Of a stretch of 64,000 nucleotides of DNA, positions 1-10,422 are shown piece after piece. The notes beneath the pieces were generated by a model. That model saw only the letters and a list, made by a program, of their open reading frames with translations. It was not told where the DNA came from and did no database searches. Source of the DNA: Planctomyces sp. (lineage in GTDB: Bacteria; Planctomycetota; Planctomycetia; Planctomycetales; Planctomycetaceae); NCBI GenBank assembly GCA_016795105.1, contig JAEUIH010000011.1:1-64000 (forward strand), in the 5' to 3' direction. Numbering within the stretch: position 1 is the first letter of the stretch; each line of letters opens with the position of its first letter. The translations under genes were made by a program, and so were the position numbers.

Positions 1-416
1 GAATGCCGAACTCTCTCATTCTCCTGCCCCCATTTTTCTGCCATCGCCCGAACTCTCGCCCCCCCTGCGATTCTTCCGTCTAGTCCGTGTCTTCCGTGGT
101 CAAAACACCAGCCCTGCCTGCGATTCGAATTCAAACAGCTGCTCGATTCCCTCGACTGAGCATGATTGCGGTTGAGCGAAGCGAAGCCGCGCTGTGGACT
201 TCACGCAGAGTGTGCCTGCTGATTTTTCTCTGAATTCGTTCAGCACTTCATCGTTCTGGACTCGCAAACTGACATGTCGGCTGCCCAGCTCAGGGAACAA
301 TTCTATGTTTCGCTGAAACTCCACACCGGACTCTTGCCGCCAGAGCGACTTTTCTGAATCATTCCCGCGTGAACTGTTGAAAAACACAATTTCTGATTTA
401 GTCAGGTTCATGATTC
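1..416. other. Region upstream of asnS with no convincing gene
   Basis: The 5' edge of the window. A 103-codon minus-strand reading frame (411 to 100) is open here, but it has no Shine-Dalgarno site, starts 5 nt from the asnS start, and its translation resembles no family I recognise. I treat it as probably non-coding. No tRNA or clear terminator is visible. Confidence 0.4.
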
Positions 417-1808
417 ATGCCGGTAACTCGCATTGCAACACTTCTCCGGGACGGACAGCCGGGAGAAAACGTCACGGTCAAAGGCTGGGTTCGTACTCGC
501 CGGGACTCAAAAAACAGCTTCTCGTTCATTGAACTGAACGACGGCAGTTGCATGAAGAACCTGCAGATTGTTGTTGACGGTGCAATTCCGGATTATGAGA
601 CCAGCATTCGACTTGTAACGACGGGCGCGAGTATTTCCGTTGAGGGAGTCCTCAAGGAATCTCCCGGCAAAGGCCAGCGGGTGGAAGTTCATGCAGTATC
701 ACTTGCGGTACTGGGAACTGCGGACTCCACAACATTTCCACTGCAGAAGAAGGGACACAGCCTTGAGTTCCTTCGTGAGATTGCTCACCTGCGGCCACGA
801 ACCAATACGTTTAGTGCGGTTGCGCGAGTTCGGAACTGCATCAGTCGCTCAATTCACAACTTCTTTCAAAGCCGCGGATTTCTGTATATTAATACGCCAA
901 TCATCACGACCAGTGACTGCGAAGGTGCTGGTGAGATGTTTCAGGTCACCACTCTTGACCTTGCGAGGATCGCAAAAATCCAGACGGAGATCGACTGGAA
1001 GCAGGACTTCTTCGGAAAACCGGCTTCGCTCACTGTCAGCGGACAGCTGGAAGCAGAAATTTATGCAACGTCCATTGGGGACTGTTATACATTCGGCCCA
1101 ACGTTTCGGGCCGAGAACAGCAATACCACGAGACATCTCGCTGAATTCTGGATGGTAGAACCTGAAATGCCATTCTATGAACTCACGGACAACATGGACC
1201 TCGCGGAAGCGTTCATCAAGGCCATGATCAATGATGTTCTTGAACAGTGTCCGGAAGATATGGAGTTCTTCAATCAGCGGATCGACACAACGGTGCTCGC
1301 AAAGCTGGAGAACATTCGTTCGAATTCGTTTGAACGTCTTCCCTACACGGACGCCATTGAGATTCTAAAGAACTGCGGGCGCAAGTTCGACTACGCGATC
1401 GAATGGGGAGGCGACCTTCAGACAGAACATGAACGGTACCTCACCGAGGAACATTTCCGTAAGCCCGTGATTCTCTTCAACTATCCTCGCACGCTGAAAC
1501 CATTCTATATGCGTTGCAACGACGATGGACGAACCGTCCGCGCAATGGACGTGCTCGTTCCGGGTGTTGGCGAGATCATTGGCGGCAGCCAGCGTGAAGA
1601 ACGACTCGATGTCCTGACAGAACGAATCCGCGAATGCGGAATGAATCCCGAAGACTATTGGTGGTACATCGATCTTCGCAAATACGGAACAGTTCCCCAC
1701 AGCGGATTCGGGCTTGGCCTCGAACGTGCAGTTCTCCTGATCACGGGTATGACAAATATTCGTGACGTCATCCCGTTCCCTAGAACACCGGGCCATGCAG
1801 AATTCTGA
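417..1808 (+). CDS. asnS: Asparagine--tRNA ligase
   Basis: Class II aminoacyl-tRNA synthetase that charges tRNA-Asn with asparagine in the cytoplasm. The 463-residue product has the family length. An N-terminal OB-fold anticodon-binding domain (about residues 1-105, with [12 protein letters not shown]) is followed by the class II core. Motif 2 appears as [12 protein letters not shown] near residue 226 and motif 3 as [11 protein letters not shown] near residue 430, followed by the C-terminal [12 protein letters not shown] typical of AsnRS. The ribosome-binding site is weak, but the upstream ATG at 410 is out of frame, so 417 is the best start. The downstream U32 gene overlaps it by 14 nt, suggesting co-transcription. 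Identification is secure. Confidence 0.96.
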   Translation: MPVTRIATLLRDGQPGENVTVKGWVRTRRDSKNSFSFIELNDGSCMKNLQIVVDGAIPDYETSIRLVTTGASISVEGVLKESPGKGQRVEVHAVSLAVLGTADSTTFPLQKKGHSLEFLREIAHLRPRTNTFSAVARVRNCISRSIHNFFQSRGFLYINTPIITTSDCEGAGEMFQVTTLDLARIAKIQTEIDWKQDFFGKPASLTVSGQLEAEIYATSIGDCYTFGPTFRAENSNTTRHLAEFWMVEPEMPFYELTDNMDLAEAFIKAMINDVLEQCPEDMEFFNQRIDTTVLAKLENIRSNSFERLPYTDAIEILKNCGRKFDYAIEWGGDLQTEHERYLTEEHFRKPVILFNYPRTLKPFYMRCNDDGRTVRAMDVLVPGVGEIIGGSQREERLDVLTERIRECGMNPEDYWWYIDLRKYGTVPHSGFGLGLERAVLLITGMTNIRDVIPFPRTPGHAEF

Positions 1809-4389
1809 ACTCGCGACGCACCAGTCACCATATGATTTTCGACCGGAATTGCTGGCACCTGCTGGTGACTGGGACTGCGTCAGTGCAGCGGTAGAAAACG
1901 GAGCGGATGCGATTTACCTCGGCCTGGATGATGGCTTCAACGCCCGTGCACGTGCCGCAAATTTCGTACTCGACACCATTCCAAAGCTGATGAAAGACCT
2001 GCATTCCCGCGGAGTCCGTGGCTATGTAACGCTGAATACTCTTGCATTCTCGAATGAACTTCCACGTGTGGAAGAGATCCTTCGCCGGCTTGCGGACGCT
2101 GGCGCAGATGCGGTTCTCGTTCAGGACCTCGGAGTCGCCAGGCTTGCCGCAGCGGTCTGCCCGGAACTTGATCTGCACGCGTCCACACAAATGACACTGA
2201 CCAGTGCCGAGTGCATCGAGGTCGCTGAGCAACTCGGAATCCGAAGAGTTGTTTTGCCTCGAGAAGCATCGATCGACGAGATTCGGGAAATCCACTCAAA
2301 GACTTCAATGCCCCTCGAAGCCTTTGTCCATGGCGCACTGTGTGTCGCATATTCCGGACAGTGCCTGACGAGCGAGTCATTGGGCGGACGCAGCGCGAAC
2401 CGAGGCCAGTGCGCTCAGGCATGCCGACTCCCCTATGAACTTGTGTGCGATGGGAGTTTCATTGATCTTGCGGACCAGAAGTATCTGCTCAGTCCACAGG
2501 ACCTTGCTGCATGGGAGCTACTCCCGGAACTGCTTGACGCAGGGGTTTGCTCCTTCAAGATCGAAGGACGCCTGAAGTCGCCGGAATACGTCGCGAATAT
2601 TACTCAACATTATCGGACAGCCCTCGATCAGGCCATTGCCGGCCGGCGAGTAGAATTCAGTCGTCGCGAAATTCAGCGAATGGAACAGTCATTCTCTCGA
2701 GGATTCTCGCCGGGATGGCTGCAGGGATGTGATCACAAGATGCTGGTGCCGGCAACAAGTTCTTCAAAGCGGGGCGTGCTGCTTGGAGAAGTGACTCACG
2801 TCGGAACAGATCGCGTTGGGGTCCTTCTGGAGTATGAAGTTCGAGCGGGAGACGGAATCGTATTCGATGGAGACCGTACGGAAGGATCTGAACAGGGAGG
2901 GCGAGTCTACCATGTCATCCGAAATGGTGTGCTCTGTGACGAAACCGTTGATCAGGGAGTCGTCGAACTGACGTTCGATCGACGAGCCATCGATTTCGAC
3001 CAGTTGTATCCGGGACTCCGAATCTGGAAAACAGATGACCCGCGACTTACGCAGGAACTTCGGCGTACCTTCGAAACAGCCGACCCCGTCCGTCGAGTTC
3101 CGCTGAATCTGGAGGTTCAGGTGATTACCGGACAGCCCATCAGGCTCGTTGGCCAGACGACAACTGGCTCTCGATGCCTTGCTGTGTCGGAACATATTCC
3201 TGAGACTGCGAGAAAGCACCCGATCTCCGAAGACGTCCTCAGAGAACAATTCGGACGTCTCGGCGGAACGATCTACCAACTCAATCGACTTGAGTGCCGC
3301 ATTGAAGGGAACCCGATGGTTCCCCTGAGCGTCCTCGGTCAGCTTCGCCGAATCATGATTGAGCAACTGGATTCAGGCCTCCCTGAGATCAACAGGAAGA
3401 TTGCCGACGCACCGGCTCTGCCGGCACTGAAGGCAGCGATTCAAACAGCAACACACGATTCGAAGACAAACCGACTGACGCTTCGAGTCATGTGTCGAAC
3501 TCTGCACCAGCTCGAACAACTCCTGAGCCATGCATCCAGCAGACTCGAACATCCGGCAGAACGTATGCCGGGGAGTTCGACCGAACAGCCTGCGCTGGAA
3601 GCCATCGTGGACTTTCAGGACATCAGAGAATATCGACATGCGGTTGAACGATGCTCGGAGGCTGGTGTCGTTCTCTGGCTGGCAACTCCTCGAATACAGA
3701 AGCCCGGAGAGATGGGCCTGTTTCGGGCAATGCGAAAGTATCAGCCAGAGGGAGTTTTGGTCCGGAACCTGAGCGGCCTGAGGTACTTTCGTGACGAAGG
3801 CATTCGGGTTTGTGGCGACTTCTCACTGAATATCACGAATGAACTCACTGCCGATTTTCTGATGGGACTGGGACTCGAACGAATCTCGCCCAGCTATGAT
3901 CTGAACCGAGATCAGCTTTTGGATTTGATTCGAGTGGTACCGGTTTCGTGGCTTGAAATCGTAATTCATCAGCACATGCCCATGTTTCATATGGAGCACT
4001 GCGTGTTTTGTTCGGTTCTTTCGCCCGGAACAAACAAAACCAACTGTGGACGACCGTGCGATGTGCATCAGGTCGAATTGCGAGATCGAACCGGAGTTGA
4101 CCATCCGCTGGTTGCCGATGTGGGCTGTCGAAACACTCTATTTAATGCGGTACCACAAAGTTCGGCGGAGATCACGGGGGAACTTCAAAGACTTGGGATC
4201 ACCCAGTTTCGACTGGAACTGTTGCGGGAAATGGAGACGCAGGTGTCGGAAATTGTGCGGCTTTATGAGCGACTTCTCCTTGGACAAGTGAACAGTTCTA
4301 TTGTCTGGAAAACGCTGAATGCATCAAATCGCGTGGGGGTCACCCGAGGAACGTTGGAAGCGGACCGAAACCCGCTGGCGATTTTGTAA
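1795..4389 (+). CDS. U32 family peptidase-like protein (RlhA/YdcP type, with DUF3656-like middle region)
   Basis: U32 'peptidases' include RlhA and TrhP, which are now known to act in hydroxylation of rRNA or tRNA bases; that role here is inference. The protein is 864 residues from the ATG at 1795, chosen because the next in-frame upstream start (1762) lies deep in asnS. The N-terminus ([11 protein letters not shown]) is the usual TIM-barrel opening. The U32 signature HGALC followed by GQCLTSE and [13 protein letters not shown] lies at about residues 175-210, with Cys residues that could bind an iron-sulfur cluster. A second Cys cluster (HCVFCS and CGRPC) lies near residues 735-760. The middle third fits the DUF3656-like insert of longer family members. 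Confidence 0.88.
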   Translation: MQNSELATHQSPYDFRPELLAPAGDWDCVSAAVENGADAIYLGLDDGFNARARAANFVLDTIPKLMKDLHSRGVRGYVTLNTLAFSNELPRVEEILRRLADAGADAVLVQDLGVARLAAAVCPELDLHASTQMTLTSAECIEVAEQLGIRRVVLPREASIDEIREIHSKTSMPLEAFVHGALCVAYSGQCLTSESLGGRSANRGQCAQACRLPYELVCDGSFIDLADQKYLLSPQDLAAWELLPELLDAGVCSFKIEGRLKSPEYVANITQHYRTALDQAIAGRRVEFSRREIQRMEQSFSRGFSPGWLQGCDHKMLVPATSSSKRGVLLGEVTHVGTDRVGVLLEYEVRAGDGIVFDGDRTEGSEQGGRVYHVIRNGVLCDETVDQGVVELTFDRRAIDFDQLYPGLRIWKTDDPRLTQELRRTFETADPVRRVPLNLEVQVITGQPIRLVGQTTTGSRCLAVSEHIPETARKHPISEDVLREQFGRLGGTIYQLNRLECRIEGNPMVPLSVLGQLRRIMIEQLDSGLPEINRKIADAPALPALKAAIQTATHDSKTNRLTLRVMCRTLHQLEQLLSHASSRLEHPAERMPGSSTEQPALEAIVDFQDIREYRHAVERCSEAGVVLWLATPRIQKPGEMGLFRAMRKYQPEGVLVRNLSGLRYFRDEGIRVCGDFSLNITNELTADFLMGLGLERISPSYDLNRDQLLDLIRVVPVSWLEIVIHQHMPMFHMEHCVFCSVLSPGTNKTNCGRPCDVHQVELRDRTGVDHPLVADVGCRNTLFNAVPQSSAEITGELQRLGITQFRLELLREMETQVSEIVRLYERLLLGQVNSSIVWKTLNASNRVGVTRGTLEADRNPLAIL

Positions 4390-4482
4390 GGTAAAATGCC
4401 CACTGGTCGTCAAGTGGCGACAGGAAGAGTGAGACGGTAGAATCCCTGCACGAAACTGTCGTTTGTCCATGGGAGAGGTTTT

Positions 4483-5106
4483 GTGCAAGATTCGATCGCC
4501 TCGGAGCCAGAAAGCTCAGAGCCCCCTGAACTGGACCCGACCCAATGGGTTGACCAGCACGGGGATTACCTTTTCCGTTACGCGTTTTCGCGTCTTCGAG
4601 ACACAAACGCGGCGGAAGAAGTTGTGCAGGAAACATTTCTTGCAGGCATCCGATTTCTGGACAGATACAATGGACGTGGTGCAGAGCGTGCATGGTTATT
4701 GGGAATCCTCAAGCGAAAGCTTGTGGACTATGTGCGCATGCGAGCTCGATTTGACAGAGATGGTTTGACATCGGACGGTGGTGACCCGACAGCTCAGATG
4801 TTCGACGCGAGGGGCAACTGGAGGGCGGGATCGATGAGATTTGATCTTCCGGATCAGTCTCTGGAATCCCAGGAGCTTTGGGAAGTTGTGAAGGGATGCC
4901 TGAGCCATCTACCGCAGGGACAGGCGGATGTGTTTGTCCTGAGTGTGATGGAGAACATGGATTCCGATCAAATCTGTCGAGAGCTGGAAATCACACCATC
5001 GAATCTCTGGGTTCGCCTCCACAGAGCGAGGCTCGCGCTGGCACGTTGTGTGAGTGCACGCTGGATGCAGGAAGAGTCAAACGAGGTTGTAGAAAATGGC
5101 AAGTGA
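4483..5106 (+). CDS. ECF-type RNA polymerase sigma factor
   Basis: A 207-residue sigma-70 family protein with only regions 2 and 4, as expected of ECF sigma factors. Region 2 (about residues 20-90) contains the recognisable segments LFRYAFSRLRDTNAAEEVVQ and RAWLLGILKRKLVDYVR. Region 4 (about residues 135-190) contains a helix-turn-helix in LEITPSNLWVRLHRARLAL. The start is a GTG preceded by GGGAGAGG at 4 nt spacing. The gene overlaps the kinase gene downstream by 11 nt, and ECF factors coupled to Ser/Thr kinases are a known planctomycete arrangement. No anti-sigma factor gene is adjacent, so control by the kinase is a reasonable inference. Confidence 0.92.
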   Translation: MQDSIASEPESSEPPELDPTQWVDQHGDYLFRYAFSRLRDTNAAEEVVQETFLAGIRFLDRYNGRGAERAWLLGILKRKLVDYVRMRARFDRDGLTSDGGDPTAQMFDARGNWRAGSMRFDLPDQSLESQELWEVVKGCLSHLPQGQADVFVLSVMENMDSDQICRELEITPSNLWVRLHRARLALARCVSARWMQEESNEVVENGK

Positions 5107-7246
5107 TCGAGACGCATCAGAGCTGGTTTCGCGTTCATTTTCCGGAATTCTGACATCGAAGCAGTCAGGCGACCTGACCGAGGCAGTCGAGCAGAGCGTG
5201 CCGTTAAGAAATTATGCAAAGCTGTCAGGCATGATTCAGGACTCGGTGAGCGACATTGCAATGCGGGCGGCAGCTGGCGATGATTCGCTCGCCCCAGGTC
5301 TGTCAGCCGATGCAAAGGACCGCATGCGCCGATCGGTCTCGCAGGAACAACTGAAACGCAGTCGGAGCGGAATGGGAATCAGCCGCACACTGGGACTGGA
5401 ATCGAGCACCGTTGCCGACAACCGATCGACAACGGAGACCGGTCGTACCATGTCCTCTGAGTTTACGTTTGTCCGTAAACTGGGTGAAGGTGGACTTGGG
5501 ACAGTGTGGCTGGCTCGCGATGTGAAGCTCAAGAGACTCGTGGCCGTGAAAGAGATGAACGCCGATGCAGCCGAAATTCCTCGGGCATGGGCGCGGTTCC
5601 ACCGCGAAGCAGAGATCACCGGTCACCTTGAACATCCGAGTGTTGTACCGCTGTACCAGTTTGGGACAGATTCCCGCACAGGTCAGCCGTTCTATGCAAT
5701 GCGATTTGTGGGTAAGCGAACACTTGTAAATGCGATTCTCGAGTACCATGAACGTCTGAATGCGGGAAAAGACGTTTCGATGGACCTGCATAATCTGCTG
5801 ACGGCCTTCATTTCTGTGTGCCAGGCAATTGCCTACGCACACTCGCGAGGAGTAATTCACCGCGACCTCAAGCCGGAAAATGTGGCAATCGATAATTTTG
5901 GCCAGGTGATTGTTCTTGACTGGGGCCTGGCAAAGACATCCACAGAATCAGAAATGGGTGCATTTGGCGGCATCAGCGGCATGGCATCTGATCCGGATTT
6001 TGGAAAAACGGTTGCGGGCGAAGTCATTGGAACTCCCCTGTATATGGCGCCTGAACAGGCCGCGGGAAATCTGGACAACATCGATGAACGGACCGACGTC
6101 TACGGTCTGGGAGCGATCCTGTTCTCGATGCTGACCGGATCAGCACCTCATCAGGCGAGCAGCATCAGAGATGGACAACCGGTTCGAATCCACGAGCTTC
6201 TTAAGAGCATCTCGGAGAATCCATCGCCTTCACCTCGGAGTTACCGGCCCAATATTCCATCCGGGCTTGAAGCAATCTGCCTGCGAGCCATGGAACGCCA
6301 TTCACACTCTCGTTATGCATCCGCCATGGATCTGGCGGAAGATGTTCAGAAGTGGATGGCTGGACGGAGTCAAAGACGAGAGCAATACGACAATGCTCGC
6401 AGCGAAGGTCGCGAACTCAGAACGAGCCTGCAGTCATCGGTTCGGGATCTGGAACGCAACGTTCGGTTCATGGCCAGCATACCACCAATTCAGGAGATCG
6501 TTGATGGTGTCCGCAAACATACCAACGTGGAATTACCCGCATGGCGTGAGCGTCTGTCTTTGATTTTCCAGGGTCTGCTCAGGGCAAACTGTGATTTCAG
6601 CTCCGTTTCATTCTGTGAAGTTGCCGATGGGCAATGGCGAGAACTGGTTCGAGTTGAAAGACACAGCACTGATTACTCGAGTGTCCGCGCGATTCCCGGA
6701 AGTCGCCTGGCATCCGGCCCCCTGACTTCGTGTATGCAGACAGCCCTTGATCTGAACCCGGAAGAAGTTCACCTTGCACTGTCTGCCGATTGCGGTACCA
6801 AATCGACCGGCACACCCGGAAAATCAAAACCAAGCATGCTCTCAGCCGGTGTCCCGGTGTACGACTCCCGAACGGAAGAACTCTTTGGCTTCGTTCGTAT
6901 CGAAGCGTCACTCGATCGCCTGATTGAAAGCGAAATGAGAGACCGACTGAAGTCCACAGCAGACCTTGTTGTGCTCGACAATGACTGTTCGATTATCCTG
7001 CATATGAACCGTACAGCAGGACGAATTCGCCAGTCGGAAGGTCGCCCGATGACAGAGTTCCTGTCAGACTGGCCGGAAGTCCGCAGTGCTCTCAAGAATT
7101 CCGGCGAGTTCTACGACGAACACAACCATGCCATCCATGCAACTCGCGTAGATCTCATCCCCGGACGATACTCTTTGGCAATCGTCCAGAGCGTGGCAGA
7201 CCGCCTGACGCCGCGACCCGTTCGTCCTGAAAGCTGTCGAATCTGA
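5096..7246 (+). CDS. Serine/threonine protein kinase with C-terminal PDC/Cache-like sensor region
   Basis: Hanks-type kinase of 716 residues. After a 120-residue N-terminal extension come the glycine loop LGEGGLGTV (near 126), the ATP-binding Lys in VAVKEM, the catalytic loop HRDLKPEN (D257), a metal site written DWG (275-277) instead of DFG, and MAPEQA near 319. The kinase fold ends near residue 425. The rest (about 440-705) starts with a coiled stretch and the RNVRFMASIPPIQEIV pattern seen at the start of Cache/PDC sensors, and continues through FGFVRIEASLDRLI. No transmembrane segment is visible, which is odd for a Cache sensor. The overlap with the ECF sigma gene implies translational coupling. 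DWG is common in planctomycete kinases and is not by itself evidence of inactivity. Confidence 0.93.
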   Translation: MASDRDASELVSRSFSGILTSKQSGDLTEAVEQSVPLRNYAKLSGMIQDSVSDIAMRAAAGDDSLAPGLSADAKDRMRRSVSQEQLKRSRSGMGISRTLGLESSTVADNRSTTETGRTMSSEFTFVRKLGEGGLGTVWLARDVKLKRLVAVKEMNADAAEIPRAWARFHREAEITGHLEHPSVVPLYQFGTDSRTGQPFYAMRFVGKRTLVNAILEYHERLNAGKDVSMDLHNLLTAFISVCQAIAYAHSRGVIHRDLKPENVAIDNFGQVIVLDWGLAKTSTESEMGAFGGISGMASDPDFGKTVAGEVIGTPLYMAPEQAAGNLDNIDERTDVYGLGAILFSMLTGSAPHQASSIRDGQPVRIHELLKSISENPSPSPRSYRPNIPSGLEAICLRAMERHSHSRYASAMDLAEDVQKWMAGRSQRREQYDNARSEGRELRTSLQSSVRDLERNVRFMASIPPIQEIVDGVRKHTNVELPAWRERLSLIFQGLLRANCDFSSVSFCEVADGQWRELVRVERHSTDYSSVRAIPGSRLASGPLTSCMQTALDLNPEEVHLALSADCGTKSTGTPGKSKPSMLSAGVPVYDSRTEELFGFVRIEASLDRLIESEMRDRLKSTADLVVLDNDCSIILHMNRTAGRIRQSEGRPMTEFLSDWPEVRSALKNSGEFYDEHNHAIHATRVDLIPGRYSLAIVQSVADRLTPRPVRPESCRI

Positions 7247-7251
7247 TCTCT

Positions 7252-7289
7252 GTTTTTTGTTCATTGCTCCGTTTTTTGTTCAGTGCTCG
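7252..7289 (+). repeat. Two tandem 19-bp repeats at the start of the STAS gene
   Basis: Two copies of a 19-nt unit beginning GTTTTTTGTTCA (7252-7270 and 7271-7289) fill the gap between the kinase and STAS genes. The second copy includes the proposed GTG start. The copies differ at two or three positions. Confidence 0.7.
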
Positions 7290-7678
7290 TCCCGGATCTG
7301 AAAGAAACATTCACAGTGCCCACACTTCCCCCGGAAATCCAGCAGGTTCAGGGAGTCACCGTAATCAGTCTCGGTGAAGACTACGCAAACCTGTATGAAA
7401 GCCTGCTCGAAAACCTCTCCATTGTAACGCAACTGGCCCAGACAATTTCACCCCCGAGGATGGTGATGGACCTTCGCAATGTGAAGTTCGTCGGGTCCGC
7501 ATTTCTCGGCTTTGCCGTAAACCTGCATAAGATCCTGACTGCACGAGAGGGCGGACGGTTTGCAATCTGCGAACTTAGCCCCTTTTGCCGTACAGCCCTG
7601 ACCGTGTCGCGACTCGAAACCGTCCTTGATCTCTTTGATGATCTTGAATCAGCGACCTTCGCGTTCAAACCAAAGTAG
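7283..7678 (+). CDS. STAS-domain protein (anti-sigma factor antagonist type)
   Basis: A 131-residue single-domain protein. The pattern VMDLRNVKFVGSAFLGFAV at about residues 60-80 is the STAS core, with Ser72 at the position phosphorylated in SpoIIAA/RsbV-type anti-anti-sigma factors. It lies 36 nt downstream of the kinase gene on the same strand, so the kinase is a candidate to phosphorylate it; this is inference. The GTG at 7283 has no Shine-Dalgarno site, and a later GTG at 7316 is possible, so the N-terminus is uncertain. No anti-sigma factor is encoded nearby. Confidence 0.82.
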   Translation: MLVPDLKETFTVPTLPPEIQQVQGVTVISLGEDYANLYESLLENLSIVTQLAQTISPPRMVMDLRNVKFVGSAFLGFAVNLHKILTAREGGRFAICELSPFCRTALTVSRLETVLDLFDDLESATFAFKPK

Positions 7679-7777
7679 TTCCGGCCATTGTCGCCCCGCA
7701 CTGGGCTTCTCTGACAGGTTCGTTAGACTGCGGATCCCGTAGTTTAACAACGTGTCCAGTGAATTTGGGTGATTGCA

Positions 7778-10384
7778 ATGCAGTTGCAGATGTTCTGCCG
7801 GTTAGTGCTCCTTGTGCTTGTCACAGTAGACTTCACGGCCACCGTCTCTGTTTCAGAGGCACATGGTCAGGTGCTGAATAAGCGTGAACAGCTTGAAGCT
7901 CAGTCATTCTGGGACAATCGTGACTGGCAGTGGTATGAAGAACATATTCCATTCTTCGAATGCCCCGATTCGGAACTCACAACAACATGGTACTATCGCT
8001 GGGAACTATTAACCAAACATCTGACGTATGGATCACCGAACAGCGGTTATTCATTCACCGAATTCATTGACAGACCATTCTGGTCAGGTGCATATGGCGC
8101 AATCTCCTGCCCTGCCGGACATCAATTGTATGAATCAAGGTGGCTGCGGAAGCCACGCATTGCAAATGACTATCTGAGGTACTGGTTCCGGACTCCCGGC
8201 GCACAACCTCGAAACTACAGCACCTGGCTGGCAGATTCGGCATGGGCTATTCACCAGGTCCATCCGGACGAACGTCGAATCATTGACCTGCTGCCCGATT
8301 TGATTCGGAACTATGAAAGCTGGGAGGAACGGCATTTTGTTCCGGACGTCGGTTTGTTCTGGCAAACCGGCCACGATGACGGAATGGAGTTCAACATCAA
8401 CAGTCGCCAGACACGCGACATTCTGCGAGGTGCCCCGTCTTTCCGACCATCGTTCAATGCCTATATGTGGGCCGATGCCGTCGCCATCGCCGAAATCGCT
8501 GAACTCGCGGGAAACAATGATGTTGCAGTCCGATCTCGATCCAAAGCTGCGAAGCTCAAAGAGAATGTCCAACAGAAACTGTGGGATCCCAAACGTGAGT
8601 TCTTCTTCCCGATGTTCCGTGACAATGAGGAACGTGATGGACATCGAGTTCAGGCGGGGACACTGACGTACCAGACCGGTCAATTCGCAGGCAGTCCTTA
8701 TGGCCGTGAACTAATTGGATTCGTCCCGTGGCAGTTTCAGATGCTCGATACGAATCGGGGTTTCGAATCCGCATGGAAGACGCTGATGGACAAGGACGCG
8801 TTCTTTGCAAACTTCGGCCCATCAACGGTTGAACGTCGTGATCCGATGTTCCAGCTGCAGACGTGGTGCTGCTGGTGGAGCGGCCAGTCATGGCCTTACG
8901 CAACAACACAGACTCTGAAGGGTATGGCACACCTGCTTCAGACTCAGCCAGAGGGTCCCGTCAGCAGAGCCGACTATATTCGACTGCTGACAATCTACTC
9001 CAACACTCATCGCATGAATGGAAAGCCATTTCTTGCTGAAGCCTGCCATCCGGATACAGGATCTTTTGAGGGGCACAATGGATATAACCACAGCGAACAC
9101 TATTTTCATTCGGGATTCAATGACCTGATCATCACTGGACTCGCTGGCCTAAGGCCACGAGATGATGATTCCCTCGAAATCACGCCGCTTGCACCACCAG
9201 AGTGGGACTGGTGGGCGCTGGATGATGTGGCGTATCACGGTCATCGAGTTACGATCCTCTGGGATCGAGACGGCTCTCGTTATCAACGCGCCAAAGGTCT
9301 GAGCGTACTTGTGGATGGCGTTCAGGTTTATCAAAGTGATTCGCAGGTTGCCGCACTGATCGAAAATGCCGTGAAGCGTGGGAACACGTCTGGAGAACTG
9401 CCAAAAAACGGCTCCGAACTTGTACCAACAAACTTCGTCGTCAATAACGATGGACATTATTTCCCTCGAATCACCGCCAGCTGGAGCAGCGTCTCTGCCC
9501 CGGCCGCAAAGATGTATGACGGAAATTACTGGTATCATCAGCATCCTCCAAATCGCTGGACGTCCGAAGGTTCACCGAATTCTGAGGAAGTGATCGCCGT
9601 CGATCTTGGCACGGAGCGACTCCTGACGTCTGTCGTGGCGATGTTGCTGGACGATGTGAACATTCCAGGAGCAAAGGTGCGAGCGCCTGAGTCCATTCGG
9701 CTTGATATTCTTGAGTCCGGTGAATGGAAGTCTCTGGTTACTGAAAGTTCACCAGAACGACTGGAAGGACACCGGCCTGTCCGACTGAATTTTCCTCCAA
9801 CTGCGATCAGCAGGTTCCGCCTCATCCTTCAACCCAAACCTGGATTTGCAGTCGGCCTGACTGAGATTGAGGCGTGGGGGGATGCGGCACTCCCGGTCGA
9901 GATTCCTCCTCCGCCATCAGGAAATCTGGCGCTGAATCTGAAGTCGACAGACCCGAGGTCATTTCCTAAAGCATCAGCGTCACATACATCGCGCTTCGAC
10001 AAAGTTGAATCTGCCAATGATGGGATCACGATTTTTCAACCGAATCCGAACAATCGCTGGACCAGCTACGAATCCAAATCAGAGTCCGACTGGCTCCAGA
10101 TTGATTTTGGACGGGAGACTGAGTTTCGCAGAGTCGAACTCGCCATCTTTGACGATCGCGGAGGAGTTCAGTCTCCCGAGTCTTATGAAATCCAATATCA
10201 ACAGAGTAACAGCTGGGTGCCCGTCCCAAACGTTGTGTTGACACCGTCCTTGCCCGCGGGTGGTCAGTGGAATCGGGCAACGTTCCCGCCCATAAAGTCC
10301 AGCAGGCTCCGAATTGTGTTCCGACATCGAGGTGAAGCGCGGACTGGTATCAGCGAAATTCTCGTCTGGAATACGGAAGAGTAG
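7778..10384 (+). CDS. Secreted glycoside hydrolase (MGH1/GH63-like) with two discoidin-type domains
   Basis: An exported protein of 868 residues. I prefer the ATG at 7778 to the GTG at 7769, because GGGTG precedes it at 6 nt and the protein then starts directly with a signal peptide (MQLQMFCRLVLLVLV). Residues about 30-520 form an alpha/alpha-toroid like the MGH1/GH63 hydrolases, with the Trp-rich WCCWWSGQSWPYATTQT and the C-terminal GFNDLIITGLAGLRP segments. Two F5/8 type C (discoidin) carbohydrate-binding domains follow at about 565-705 and 717-868, each containing NRWTS. Likely role: oligosaccharide breakdown outside the cytoplasm. The substrate cannot be read from the sequence. It is followed at 23 nt by a PhoD-like gene. 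Confidence 0.85.
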   Translation: MQLQMFCRLVLLVLVTVDFTATVSVSEAHGQVLNKREQLEAQSFWDNRDWQWYEEHIPFFECPDSELTTTWYYRWELLTKHLTYGSPNSGYSFTEFIDRPFWSGAYGAISCPAGHQLYESRWLRKPRIANDYLRYWFRTPGAQPRNYSTWLADSAWAIHQVHPDERRIIDLLPDLIRNYESWEERHFVPDVGLFWQTGHDDGMEFNINSRQTRDILRGAPSFRPSFNAYMWADAVAIAEIAELAGNNDVAVRSRSKAAKLKENVQQKLWDPKREFFFPMFRDNEERDGHRVQAGTLTYQTGQFAGSPYGRELIGFVPWQFQMLDTNRGFESAWKTLMDKDAFFANFGPSTVERRDPMFQLQTWCCWWSGQSWPYATTQTLKGMAHLLQTQPEGPVSRADYIRLLTIYSNTHRMNGKPFLAEACHPDTGSFEGHNGYNHSEHYFHSGFNDLIITGLAGLRPRDDDSLEITPLAPPEWDWWALDDVAYHGHRVTILWDRDGSRYQRAKGLSVLVDGVQVYQSDSQVAALIENAVKRGNTSGELPKNGSELVPTNFVVNNDGHYFPRITASWSSVSAPAAKMYDGNYWYHQHPPNRWTSEGSPNSEEVIAVDLGTERLLTSVVAMLLDDVNIPGAKVRAPESIRLDILESGEWKSLVTESSPERLEGHRPVRLNFPPTAISRFRLILQPKPGFAVGLTEIEAWGDAALPVEIPPPPSGNLALNLKSTDPRSFPKASASHTSRFDKVESANDGITIFQPNPNNRWTSYESKSESDWLQIDFGRETEFRRVELAIFDDRGGVQSPESYEIQYQQSNSWVPVPNVVLTPSLPAGGQWNRATFPPIKSSRLRIVFRHRGEARTGISEILVWNTEE

Positions 10385-10422
10385 TTCTGGAATACAGAAG
10401 AACAGAGATGAAGGGTACGCAG

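Noticed and set aside
100-411. Minus-strand 103-codon frame upstream of asnS as a gene
   Set aside because: It has no ribosome-binding site, lies 5 nt from a divergent start, and has no recognisable motif. It cannot be excluded but is not supported.
640-1158. A 172-codon plus-strand frame inside asnS
   Set aside because: It is an out-of-frame shadow within a highly conserved synthetase gene.
5918-5926. Kinase inactive because DFG is DWG
   Set aside because: DWG is frequent in planctomycete kinases that otherwise keep all catalytic residues, as here; it is not evidence of a pseudokinase.
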